Under the pieces are notes generated by a model. The model was given only the letters and a program-made list of their open reading frames with translations, was not told where the DNA came from and did no database searches. Made by a program: the position numbers and the translations under genes. A stretch of DNA of 8,144 nt, taken from positions 1 to 8,144 of the forward strand of contig DAHXLV010000047.1 of NCBI GenBank assembly GCA_027365815.1. Reading direction: 5' to 3'. This document shows positions 1 to 4,748 of this stretch, one piece after another. This DNA comes from Microcaldota archaeon (lineage in GTDB: Archaea > Micrarchaeota > Micrarchaeia > Micrarchaeales > Micrarchaeaceae). Within the stretch, counting starts at the first letter, position 1. The number at the start of each line of letters is the position of its first letter.

Positions 1-346
1 CTTCAAATGGCTTGGACACAGATGGATAAATTCCATTTTCATTTATTAGCACATGCTGCTTAAAGAAAATGGCTTGTCTTTCCCCTCCGCTTCCAAGCGG
101 ACTTGCAAGGAAACTCTCAAAGCCGATAAGGGTGGATTTAAGTTCGGAATACAAATCAGGCACTTCTTCAAGTTCTACACCCGAATGCCTCTTCTTTAGC
201 TCTGCTGCTTCGTGGCTAATATAATGGTCTTTAGCTAAAACCTCTTGGAAGCAGAATATGTCAATTTCCTTTGCCATCTCCTTCAAAAATGGTAACAGTT
301 TGTTATAAACTCTTCCTCCCCAGAGATTAAGTGATATGAGTTTCAT
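1..346 (-). CDS. Endonuclease/exonuclease/phosphatase (EEP) family protein, N-terminal part, runs off the window
   Basis: My translation from the ATG at 344-346 gives 115 residues with no stop before the left edge, so the 3' part of the gene is missing. The N-terminus (MKLISLNLWGG) and the later DIFCFQEV match the first two conserved blocks of the EEP fold (DNase I, exonuclease III, sphingomyelinase-like phosphodiesterases). In that family the Asn of the first block and the Glu of the QE block help hold the catalytic metal; here they are N7 and about E36. The enzyme would hydrolyse a phosphodiester or phosphomonoester, but the substrate (DNA, RNA, lipid or sugar phosphate) cannot be told because the catalytic His/Asp blocks lie outside the window. 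No signal peptide or membrane segment is visible. A 60-base sample of the gene is about 42% GC, lower than the helicase next door. It lies downstream of the helicase on the same strand but has its own TATA candidates. Confidence 0.72.
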   Translation of the reverse strand, partial: MKLISLNLWGGRVYNKLLPFLKEMAKEIDIFCFQEVLAKDHYISHEAAELKKRHSGVELEEVPDLYSELKSTLIGFESFLASPLGSGGERQAIFFKQHVLINENGIYPSVSKPFE

Positions 347-380
347 TTGATAAGCCTCACTGTGTCGATTATAGAAAATA

Positions 381-388
381 GATATAAA
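381..388 (-). promoter_or_regulatory. TATA box candidate for the EEP-family gene
   Basis: On the minus strand an AT-rich TTTATATC lies 35-42 bases upstream of the ATG at 346, which would place transcription start near 358 and give a leader of about 12 bases. A second candidate, TTATAATC, lies just upstream at 393-400 and would give a leader of about 24 bases. The choice between them is not decided by sequence. Confidence 0.4.
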
Positions 389-410
389 AACAGATTATAA
401 ATGGTTTACT

Positions 411-422
411 AAAAACAAATAA
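411..422 (-). terminator. Possible T-rich terminator of the helicase gene
   Basis: About 100 bases after the helicase stop the minus strand reads TTATTTGTTTTT, the sort of oligo-T tract at which archaeal transcription stops. A short hairpin (GGCCT and AGGCC around a five-base loop, 444-458) lies upstream of it. The stretch from 347 to 524 holds no supported gene: only this tract, the hairpin and the EEP promoter candidates. Confidence 0.3.
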
Positions 423-524
423 GGGCTCTTGCACTCCAACCTGGGCCTGAAAAAGGCCTCTCCGGGCTTAAAGTTATCCTGTATATCCCATAACCTACCT
501 GGTATGGTGCCTGGCCGGTTGCAC

Positions 525-1283
525 TCATCCTGATGGGCCGAAATGGCTCTGCCTGTGCTGGCTCCTTGGCCTGAAGCCCCTCCTATCGTTGTCCCTGTTC
601 CCGCTGTGCCTTGGCCCGTACCTCTCCCTGCTCCCGTGCGCGCCGTAGTTTCCATGCTCGCGGTTGCCGCCCGGCCTGTCCCCGAACCTTCTGGGCCTGT
701 CGCCGTATTCCCTGGAGCGCCTTATGTATTCTCCGTAGTTTATCCTGCCGAACTTCCTGTTGTCGATCTCCACCTTCTCCAGCTTGACTCCGGCGAAGCG
801 CTCTATAGCACCGACAAGGCCGTGCTGGTCCCTTGAAAATATCGTGAATGCCCTGCCGTTCCTCCCCATCCTTGCAGATCTGCCTATCCTGTGTATATAG
901 ACAGTGGGCTCGTCCGGTGCGTCGAAGTTTATTATGTCGCTTATGTCGACTATGTCTATGCCTCTCGCGGCGACGTTCGTGGCTATCAGCATGCCGTTCT
1001 CAGTTTTCCTGAACATGCTTATCGCCACTTCCCTCTTCGCCTGGGTTATCCCGCCGTGCAGTATGACCGGCAGGTATCCCTGGTCCTTGAGTATCCTGTG
1101 CAGTATGTCGGCGCTCCTCTGCGTCCTTGCGAATATCACCGACTTTTTCGGCTTGTAGTGGTCGAGGTATCCGAGCAGCGTCGAGAACTTCGAAGAGTTG
1201 TCCACCACGGTGTAAAGGTTCTCAATTGTGTTGACGGCCAGCTCCTCCTCTCCTCCCACGCTGACATCCATAGGGTTCCTCAT
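525..1283 (-). CDS. DEAD-box RNA helicase, C-terminal RecA domain plus RG-rich tail
   Basis: Second half of the helicase, in the same frame as the first and separated from it by TAG and five sense codons. From the ATG at 1281-1283 it encodes 252 residues beginning MRNPMDVSV, the strand that opens the interdomain linker in this family. Family motifs are intact (numbering of the joined protein): IV VIFART (244-249), V ATNVAARGID (296-305) and VI HRIGRSAR (326-333). The last 70 residues are low-complexity and rich in Arg, Gly, Asp and His, with repeated GDRP, like the unstructured RNA-binding tails of many DEAD-box proteins. Intact motifs after the stop argue against long-standing decay. An AAGGG lies four bases before the ATG, so weak reinitiation after the amber stop is conceivable. 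Alternatively the amber codon is read through or is not real, and a single 447-aa protein is made. The stop here is TGA. Confidence 0.85.
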   Translation of the reverse strand: MRNPMDVSVGGEEELAVNTIENLYTVVDNSSKFSTLLGYLDHYKPKKSVIFARTQRSADILHRILKDQGYLPVILHGGITQAKREVAISMFRKTENGMLIATNVAARGIDIVDISDIINFDAPDEPTVYIHRIGRSARMGRNGRAFTIFSRDQHGLVGAIERFAGVKLEKVEIDNRKFGRINYGEYIRRSREYGDRPRRFGDRPGGNREHGNYGAHGSRERYGPRHSGNRDNDRRGFRPRSQHRQSHFGPSG

Positions 1284-1298
1284 GTAACCCTTGGCTAT

Positions 1299-1301
1299 CT
1301 A
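1299..1301 (-). other. In-frame amber codon interrupting the helicase
   Basis: The plus strand reads CTA, giving TAG on the coding strand, between MPEKIK and IAKGYMRNP. Relatives commonly have Lys, Glu or a similar residue here (as in MPEEIKKLAKKYM), and AAG or GAG would differ by one base. TAG ends at least three other genes in the window (2968-2970, 6709-6711 and 7476-7478), so it appears to work as a normal stop in this genome. Confidence 0.85.
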
Positions 1302-1868
1302 CTTTATCTTCTCCGGCATTGTAGCGGAGAACAGCATGGTCTGCTTGTGCTCCGGGGTGCTCTCTATTATGTACTTTATGTCGTCTATGAATCCCATGTC
1401 CAGCATTATGTCCGCCTCGTCCAGGACCAGGAACTTTATGCTGTGGAGGTCAAGGTCTCCCCTCTCCATCAGGTCGATTATCCTGCCAGGGGTTCCAACA
1501 ACGACGTTCGCCCCCTCCCGTATCCTGTCAGCCTGCGGCCTCGTCGAAACACCCCCGTAAACGACGGTGGTCCTGAGCCTTGTCATCCTGCCTATCTTTC
1601 TGGCAACGTGCTCTATCTGGAGAGCCAGCTCCCTGGTCGGAGCCACTATAAGCGCGCTAACTCCGCGGGAGTGCTCCAGCTGCTGCAGTATCGGTATGGC
1701 GAATGCCGCGGTCTTGCCGGAACCTGTCTTCGACCTTACAACGATGTCCTTGCCTTGCAGTACCAGCGGTATCGCGCGGTCCTGCACCTCTGTTGGCTCG
1801 CTGAACTTGAGTTCGTTGAGCGCCTCCAATATCTCCTTCTTCAGAGAAAACTTCTCGAAACCTGCCAT
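1299..1868 (-). CDS. DEAD-box RNA helicase, N-terminal RecA domain (ends at in-frame amber codon)
   Basis: First 189 codons of a DEAD-box ATP-dependent RNA helicase. All domain-1 motifs are intact: Q motif region (F22 to Q29), Walker A SKTGSGKT (46-53), PTREL (77-81), TPGR (126-129), DEAD (150-153) and SAT (181-183). This half binds ATP and RNA in the family but cannot unwind RNA without the second domain. The frame stops at TAG 1299-1301 directly after MPEKIK, six residues before the 'xNP' strand that leads to domain 2. The same frame continues without any shift into 525-1283, so this is one ancestral gene of 447 codons with one premature stop. The ATG at 1868 is preceded by AGGT with a six-base spacer. 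The gene is divergent from the 178-aa gene and has a candidate leader of about 95 bases. Natural split gene, recoded codon, new mutation and sequencing error remain possible. Confidence 0.9.
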   Translation of the reverse strand: MAGFEKFSLKKEILEALNELKFSEPTEVQDRAIPLVLQGKDIVVRSKTGSGKTAAFAIPILQQLEHSRGVSALIVAPTRELALQIEHVARKIGRMTRLRTTVVYGGVSTRPQADRIREGANVVVGTPGRIIDLMERGDLDLHSIKFLVLDEADIMLDMGFIDDIKYIIESTPEHKQTMLFSATMPEKIK

Positions 1869-1965
1869 ATGCTTACCTTTTCCTATAGATCCGTCTAGAG
1901 CGAAAAACGCTTATTCGGACACCTACTGTCTTGATTTTCAGAATAAGCTGTCTTCCTTTCCTTGA

Positions 1966-1981
1966 ACGTATGCTATTGATT
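1966..1981. repeat. Copy 1 of a motif shared by two divergent promoter regions
   Basis: ACGTATGCTATTGATT. The same sequence with a two-base GC insertion occurs at 4720-4737, upstream of the MFS gene. Both copies overlap a predicted transcription start, in opposite orientation relative to that gene. Confidence 0.35.
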
Positions 1982-2006
1982 GTGCAGGCTTATAAACCCT
2001 TGCACA
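1981..2006. repeat. Inverted repeat TGTGCA-N14-TGCACA around the helicase TATA box
   Basis: TGTGCA at 1981-1986 and TGCACA at 2001-2006 are perfect six-base arms, each followed inward by GG/CC with a one-base offset. They enclose the TATA element at 1989-1996. The position suits a dimeric transcription factor operator that would block TBP, but no regulator is known from the window. Confidence 0.45.
1989..1996 (-). promoter_or_regulatory. TATA box candidate for the helicase
   Basis: TTTATAAG on the minus strand, preceded by purine-rich AGGG. It predicts a transcription start near 1966 and a leader of about 95 bases ending in AGGT six bases before the ATG. Long leaders are known for some cold-induced archaeal deaD genes, so regulation through the leader is possible (inference). 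A weaker AT stretch near 1908-1915 would instead give a leader under 20 bases. Confidence 0.45.
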
Positions 2007-2027
2007 GCACCGGGTGCGTGTAAAAAG

Positions 2028-2035
2028 CATAAATA
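2028..2035 (+). promoter_or_regulatory. TATA box for the 178-aa gene
   Basis: CATAAATA followed by TCTG, with upstream AAAAAG resembling a BRE. The centre plus 26 bases gives a start near 2058, leaving about seven leader bases before the ATG at 2065. Near-identical ATAAATATCT occurs upstream of the MIP18 gene and of the membrane protein at 6937. Confidence 0.55.
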
Positions 2036-2064
2036 TCTGGCATGGCGATGCGTTCCCGGAGCAC

Positions 2065-2601
2065 ATGTCAACCTTGTTTGCTACCCCCGCTGCCGCTGTG
2101 GACCAGCGCGCGCCTGGCAAGGACGCCCCAAACGTAAGCGAGCTGGTCATACCCTCGAAGGCCTGGATGAAGAGGATGGACCAGCAGTGCCTGAGAAGGA
2201 ACCTGATCATACTGGCGAAGATCGCGGCGGAGCGCATGAGGCAGGACGGCAGGGGGTTTTCCCAGCGTTCGCACGTGGCAACGCTGGAGGACGTTCAAGA
2301 CGAGACAGGCGAACCGGTGGGGATTGCAGGCATATGGATCAACCATGACGCGTACATATCCAAGCAGGCGCCTGCCGCGGCATTGGAGATAACGCGCGAG
2401 AGCCCCCCAGGCCGCAGCACGGTTAGCAAGGACCTGGTGGTATCGTACCCGCAGACAGGCGAATTCGCCCATGCTGCCGGCGCAGCGGCAAGGTACATCC
2501 TGGAGCTGTTCAAGTCTGGCGGGGAGCGCTTCTATGAGGAGCTCTATAGCGCAGGCGCTCGCCACCTGGCACACATGATGCGCCTCGACGAGCTCGGCTG
2601 A
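2065..2601 (+). CDS. Conserved-looking hypothetical protein, 178 aa, function unknown
   Basis: I do not recognise the family. The protein is soluble, with no signal peptide or membrane segment. It has an Ala/Pro-rich start, an amphipathic basic helix region (about 33-62, WMKRMDQQCLRRN then LIILAKIAAERMRQ), a middle part with WINHDAY (91-97) and a C-terminal helical part rich in Ala, His and Arg (about 133-175). One Cys (C42) is present, with no metal-binding Cys pair. The start is set at ATG 2065 because the TATA box at 2028-2035 would begin transcription near 2058; a GTG at 2014 in frame lies upstream of that box. Codon choice is GC-rich like the neighbouring core genes, which supports a real gene. 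It is divergent from the helicase and lies 75 bases before the MIP18 gene, which has its own promoter. Confidence 0.75.
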   Translation: MSTLFATPAAAVDQRAPGKDAPNVSELVIPSKAWMKRMDQQCLRRNLIILAKIAAERMRQDGRGFSQRSHVATLEDVQDETGEPVGIAGIWINHDAYISKQAPAAALEITRESPPGRSTVSKDLVVSYPQTGEFAHAAGAAARYILELFKSGGERFYEELYSAGARHLAHMMRLDELG

Positions 2602-2641
2602 CCGGATTTTTACTTCGCTTTTCGCTGGCGGCATCCATGTT

Positions 2642-2649
2642 TATAAATA
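2642..2649 (+). promoter_or_regulatory. TATA box for the MIP18-dUTPase pair
   Basis: TATAAATA followed by TCTG, matching the elements at 2028 and 6913. It predicts a start near 2671, five or six bases before the ATG at 2677. A T-rich stretch at 2607-2611, just after the preceding gene's stop, may end that gene's transcript. Confidence 0.55.
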
Positions 2650-2676
2650 TCTGTGGAGGTAACCTAAGTGGTAATC

Positions 2677-2970
2677 ATGCTTGGCAAGAATGAGATTGTA
2701 CAGGCGCTTTCGATGTGCCAGGATCCCGAACTCGGGGCCAACATAGTGGACATAGGGCTCATCCAGGGCATAAACGTGACGGAAGGAAACGATGTCAAGG
2801 TGACCATGACGATGACAAGCGCCATGTGTCCAGTGACCAGCATAATACTGGCAGACGTGCAACTAAGGCTGGAGGCGCTGCCTGGCATAGGCAAGGTAGA
2901 TGTTGATCTGGTATGGGACCCGATGTGGACTCCGGAGATGATGAGCGACGAGCTCAAGTACAGGAACTAG
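2677..2970 (+). CDS. MIP18 family (DUF59) iron-sulfur cluster assembly protein
   Basis: The small protein carries the hallmarks of the MIP18/PaaD/SufT-type family: DPELGANIVDIGLI near the start, the MTMTSAMCP block with the conserved Cys, a hydrophobic helix, and the WDPMWTPEMMS ending typical of archaeal and bacterial stand-alone members. Family members help mature or deliver Fe-S clusters in the cytoplasm; the Cys is the likely functional residue. Length is 97 residues from ATG 2677, normal for the family. A GTG at 2668 in frame has a strong GGAGGT seven bases upstream (2655-2660) and would add three residues. However, the TATA box at 2642-2649 would begin transcription after that GTG, so the ATG is preferred for the local promoter. 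It ends in three consecutive in-frame stops, TAG TGA TAA, one base before the dUTPase ATG, so the two genes are very probably one transcript. Confidence 0.9.
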   Translation: MLGKNEIVQALSMCQDPELGANIVDIGLIQGINVTEGNDVKVTMTMTSAMCPVTSIILADVQLRLEALPGIGKVDVDLVWDPMWTPEMMSDELKYRN

Positions 2971-2977
2971 TGATAAG
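2970..2977 (+). promoter_or_regulatory. GTGAT ribosome binding site of the dUTPase gene, overlapping stop codons
   Basis: GTGAT (2970-2974) followed by AAG lies directly before the ATG at 2978 and can pair with the end of archaeal 16S rRNA. NDK 2 (4617) has the same GTGAT with a three-base spacer. The site includes the last base of the MIP18 TAG and the following TGA, which suggests translational coupling. Confidence 0.45.
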
Positions 2978-3511
2978 ATGCCGTTGGGGATAGACAGGCT
3001 GCACGAGCTCATAAAAACGAAACGGCTCATAGAGGGGCTTTCGGAAAGGGAGCTCAACAACCCGGAAGGCACGGGCATAGAGGTCAGGATAGGTAAGGTG
3101 TACGCTGTCAAGGGCAGGGGGTTCCTGGGAGTGGAAGAGCGTGAGACCCCAAAGGTCGAGCTGGTGGCAGAGGCCGGCAAGGACAGGCAGTATGTGATGA
3201 AGCCAGGCGAATTCATAATCGTCGAGACCATCGAGAAGGTCAACATGCCCGATGATATACAGGGCATGATAGCGCCAAGGAGCACGCTCTGCCGCTCCGG
3301 CATACAGCTTCTCTTCTCGCAGATAGACCCAGGGTACTCAGGCACGATAACGCTCGGGCTGAAGAACCTGAGCGAAGAGCCTTTCACTTTCGAGCTCGGC
3401 GCCAGGGCAGCCAAGTTCTTCTTCTTCACAGTTGAAGGCAGCGCACATTCGTACCGCGGGCAATGGAAGGGCGGCAGGGTATCGACGAACGGCAGGGAGA
3501 AGCAGGTGTGA
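2978..3511 (+). CDS. dUTPase / dCTP deaminase family protein, more likely dUTPase
   Basis: A 177-residue member of the trimeric dUTPase/dCTP-deaminase fold. Visible blocks are APRSTLCRSG (99-108), the sugar and phosphate motif; SQIDPGYSG (114-122), with D117 at the usual dUTPase catalytic Asp position; and a C-terminal YRGQWKGGR (159-167) resembling the tail of archaeal dUTPases. In classical dCTP deaminase the PGWxGxxxLE block ends in the catalytic Glu; here the equivalent position is G127 (ITLGLKN). This argues for dUTP hydrolysis to dUMP and PPi rather than dCTP deamination, although homology searches may still label it dcd. The enzyme would keep uracil out of DNA and supply dUMP for thymidylate synthesis. 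It is the second gene of the MIP18 pair, with GTGAT just before its ATG, and ends seven bases from the convergent NDK stop. Confidence 0.85.
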   Translation: MPLGIDRLHELIKTKRLIEGLSERELNNPEGTGIEVRIGKVYAVKGRGFLGVEERETPKVELVAEAGKDRQYVMKPGEFIIVETIEKVNMPDDIQGMIAPRSTLCRSGIQLLFSQIDPGYSGTITLGLKNLSEEPFTFELGARAAKFFFFTVEGSAHSYRGQWKGGRVSTNGREKQV

Positions 3512-3518
3512 AGGCCTT

Positions 3519-4031
3519 TTACCCGAATATCATTTTTATCTGGTCGCGCGCCTCCTTTGGCGTGCCTGCGGCGTGGACCAGCGTCATGTTGGCCCTTTTT
3601 TCCATGTTGGCCGCGTAGAGGGAATCGTTGCCGTAGTCCCCCCTTATCGTGCCGGGGGCGGCTACCGAAGCGTCTGTCGATCCAACAAGCTTCCTTGATA
3701 CCGATATCGCCTCGTTGCCCTCAGCCACGAAGGCGAGCACAGGCCCCGATGTCACGTAGTCCACCAGATACCCCTTCACCCGCCTGCCGTAGGCGAGGCC
3801 GGGCATTCCGAACCTCTTCCCTTTGCGCGCGAAAGCCTCCTCGACTTTCTTGGAAAGCATGAGCAGCCACTCCTTGTCATCTGGGTAGAGGCTGTCTGCC
3901 TGCCGTTTCGTCAGCATGAGGAACCTCATCTCGGTCAATTTCAGGCCGGCCCTCTCGAACCTCAGTATGATCTCGCCGCAAAGCCCCCTCTTCACCGCGT
4001 CAGGCTTTATGAATATCAGCGTCTTTTCCAT
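3519..4031 (-). CDS. Nucleoside diphosphate kinase paralogue 1 (diverged), 170 aa
   Basis: NDK fold: KPDAVKRG at the start (K9), PGTIRGDYG (126-134, R130) and the phosphate-accepting histidine H153 in LVHAAG. NDKs move the terminal phosphate from ATP to other (d)NDPs through this His. Compared with its neighbour NDK 2 and classical NDKs, the Asn three residues before the His is replaced by Thr (T150) and the Ser two residues after it by Ala (A155), so activity may be altered. The protein is longer than the usual ~150 residues, with extra sequence between 50 and 105, as in NDK 2. The ATG at 4031 comes one base after the stop of NDK 2, with GGAG and GGTGA inside the last codons of that gene, so translation is probably coupled. 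The stop is TAA. It may form mixed oligomers with NDK 2 (inference). Confidence 0.9.
   Translation of the reverse strand: MEKTLIFIKPDAVKRGLCGEIILRFERAGLKLTEMRFLMLTKRQADSLYPDDKEWLLMLSKKVEEAFARKGKRFGMPGLAYGRRVKGYLVDYVTSGPVLAFVAEGNEAISVSRKLVGSTDASVAAPGTIRGDYGNDSLYAANMEKRANMTLVHAAGTPKEARDQIKMIFG
3533..3537 (+). terminator. Oligo-T after the dUTPase gene
   Basis: A TTTTT tract about 22 bases after the dUTPase stop, inside the 3' end of the convergent NDK gene. It is a candidate archaeal terminator. AAGGCCTT at 3511-3518 between the two convergent stops is an eight-base palindrome, too short to count as a hairpin terminator. Confidence 0.25.
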
Positions 4032-4032
4032 C

Positions 4033-4042
4033 TCACCACTCC
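4033..4042 (-). promoter_or_regulatory. Ribosome binding site of NDK 1 inside the end of NDK 2
   Basis: On the minus strand GGAGTGGTGA covers the last codons and stop of NDK 2, and the NDK 1 ATG follows one base later. Both GGAG and GGTGA can pair with the 16S rRNA 3' end, which points to coupled translation of the tandem kinases. Confidence 0.5.
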
Positions 4043-4617
4043 TTGTAGAAGGTATCCTCGTTGTCTCTCCTGTACTGGACCATCTCCTTTTCGGAGAACC
4101 ACACCTTTATCTCATCCGCAGCCTCCTGCGCGTTTCCTGACGCATGCACTATGTTCACCATCGGCCTGTTGAGCGTATTGCCGTTTATCACGTTGTCTAC
4201 CGACAGGTCAGCCCGTATCGACCCGGCTATCGCCTTGAGCGGGTCTGTCTCCCCGACCAGCTTGCGCGCATTGAGCGCAGCCTCGTTCGCCTCCAGCACC
4301 ATAGCGACCACCTTGTCTGATGCGAGGAACCTGACAAGCCATTCCTTTATGTTCCTGCCTATCCTTATCGGGTCGTCGGTCCCGAACTTCTCCACTATGT
4401 CTACGCCGATGCCCTTGAAAGTGTTTATGCTCCTCTCCCCCACCTTCCTGTACCAATCGTTGCTGTCAGGGTAGTTCCTGGAGGCGAGCTGCCTGCTTGG
4501 CTTCAGCATCTTCATTGCAACTATCTTGAAGCCAGCGCGCTCGAACCTGCATATGACCTCGCCGATCAGGCCGCGTTGGACCCCGTCCGGCTTCACGATA
4601 ACGAGCGTTCTTTCCAT
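4033..4617 (-). CDS. ndk: Nucleoside diphosphate kinase paralogue 2, 194 aa
   Basis: First gene of a two-gene NDK operon. It has KPDGVQRG (K9), AGSIRADLS (131-139, R135) and the active-site block NIVHASG with N155, H158 and S160, followed by the conserved E169-I helix (EAADEIKVWF). These are the residues needed for phosphate transfer from ATP to (d)NDPs. At 194 residues it exceeds the usual ~150: extra sequence lies at about 50-105 (DWYRK to the KEWLVRF segment) and a charged tail of about 20 residues follows the core. The ATG at 4617 is preceded by GTGAT with a three-base spacer, and a TATA candidate at 4653-4660 gives a leader of about 13 bases. It is divergent from the MFS gene. This is the better candidate for the housekeeping NDK of the pair. 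Confidence 0.92.
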   Translation of the reverse strand: MERTLVIVKPDGVQRGLIGEVICRFERAGFKIVAMKMLKPSRQLASRNYPDSNDWYRKVGERSINTFKGIGVDIVEKFGTDDPIRIGRNIKEWLVRFLASDKVVAMVLEANEAALNARKLVGETDPLKAIAGSIRADLSVDNVINGNTLNRPMVNIVHASGNAQEAADEIKVWFSEKEMVQYRRDNEDTFYKEW

Positions 4618-4652
4618 CCTATCACTTGGCTATGAATATTCCTTCAAAAGGC

Positions 4653-4660
4653 TTTAATAT
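4653..4660 (-). promoter_or_regulatory. TATA box candidate for the tandem NDK genes
   Basis: ATATTAAA on the minus strand. Its centre is 26 bases before about 4630, giving a leader of about 13 bases that contains GTGAT three bases before the ATG at 4617. Confidence 0.4.
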
Positions 4661-4696
4661 CCTATCGAGAAGGCGCGCATTTCCGCTTTATGACAG

Positions 4697-4704
4697 GTTT
4701 AAAT
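4697..4704 (+). promoter_or_regulatory. TATA box candidate for the MFS transporter
   Basis: GTTTAAAT with purines upstream predicts a start near 4726 and a leader of about 22 bases. GGTG at 4740-4743, five bases before the ATG at 4749, is a plausible ribosome binding site. Confidence 0.4.
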
Positions 4705-4719
4705 CCTTTTCATGATATC

Positions 4720-4737
4720 ACGTATGCGCTATTGATT
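4720..4737. repeat. Copy 2 of a motif shared by two divergent promoter regions
   Basis: ACGTATGCGCTATTGATT, identical to 1966-1981 apart from a two-base GC insertion. It overlaps the predicted MFS transcription start and directly follows an eight-base palindrome TGATATCA (4713-4720). Confidence 0.35.
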
Positions 4738-4748
4738 TTGGTGCCTGA

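Noticed and set aside
430..445. GCACTCCAACCTGGGC resembles a stretch of eukaryotic 7SL/Alu RNA
   Set aside because: A 16-base near match without the surrounding SRP RNA structure; no GGAA/AGCAG SRP domain was found on either strand. Treated as chance.
395..655. An 86-codon minus-strand frame covering the helicase 3' end
   Set aside because: Low-complexity Gly/Thr translation of the RG-tail DNA in another frame; no own promoter and no recognisable domain.
1299..1301. Pyrrolysine insertion at the helicase amber codon
   Set aside because: No PYLIS-like stem was apparent, TAG seems to end at least three other genes here, and Lys or Glu codons are one base away. Kept only as an option in the amber finding.
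891..1898. A 335-codon open frame on the plus strand opposite the helicase
   Set aside because: It mirrors the helicase codons, is rich in Tyr, Val and Arg without domain features, and the opposite strand has every DEAD-box motif. It also ends inside the helicase leader.
2097..2310. Histone-like helix pattern in the 178-aa protein (basic helix followed by VATLEDV)
   Set aside because: Spacing and key histone residues do not line up; the resemblance is to a short generic helix-loop-helix only.
2068..2634. A 188-codon minus-strand frame opposite the 178-aa gene
   Set aside because: No promoter or ribosome binding site was seen at its start, and the plus-strand gene has a TATA box at the expected distance. 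Long antisense frames are common at this GC.
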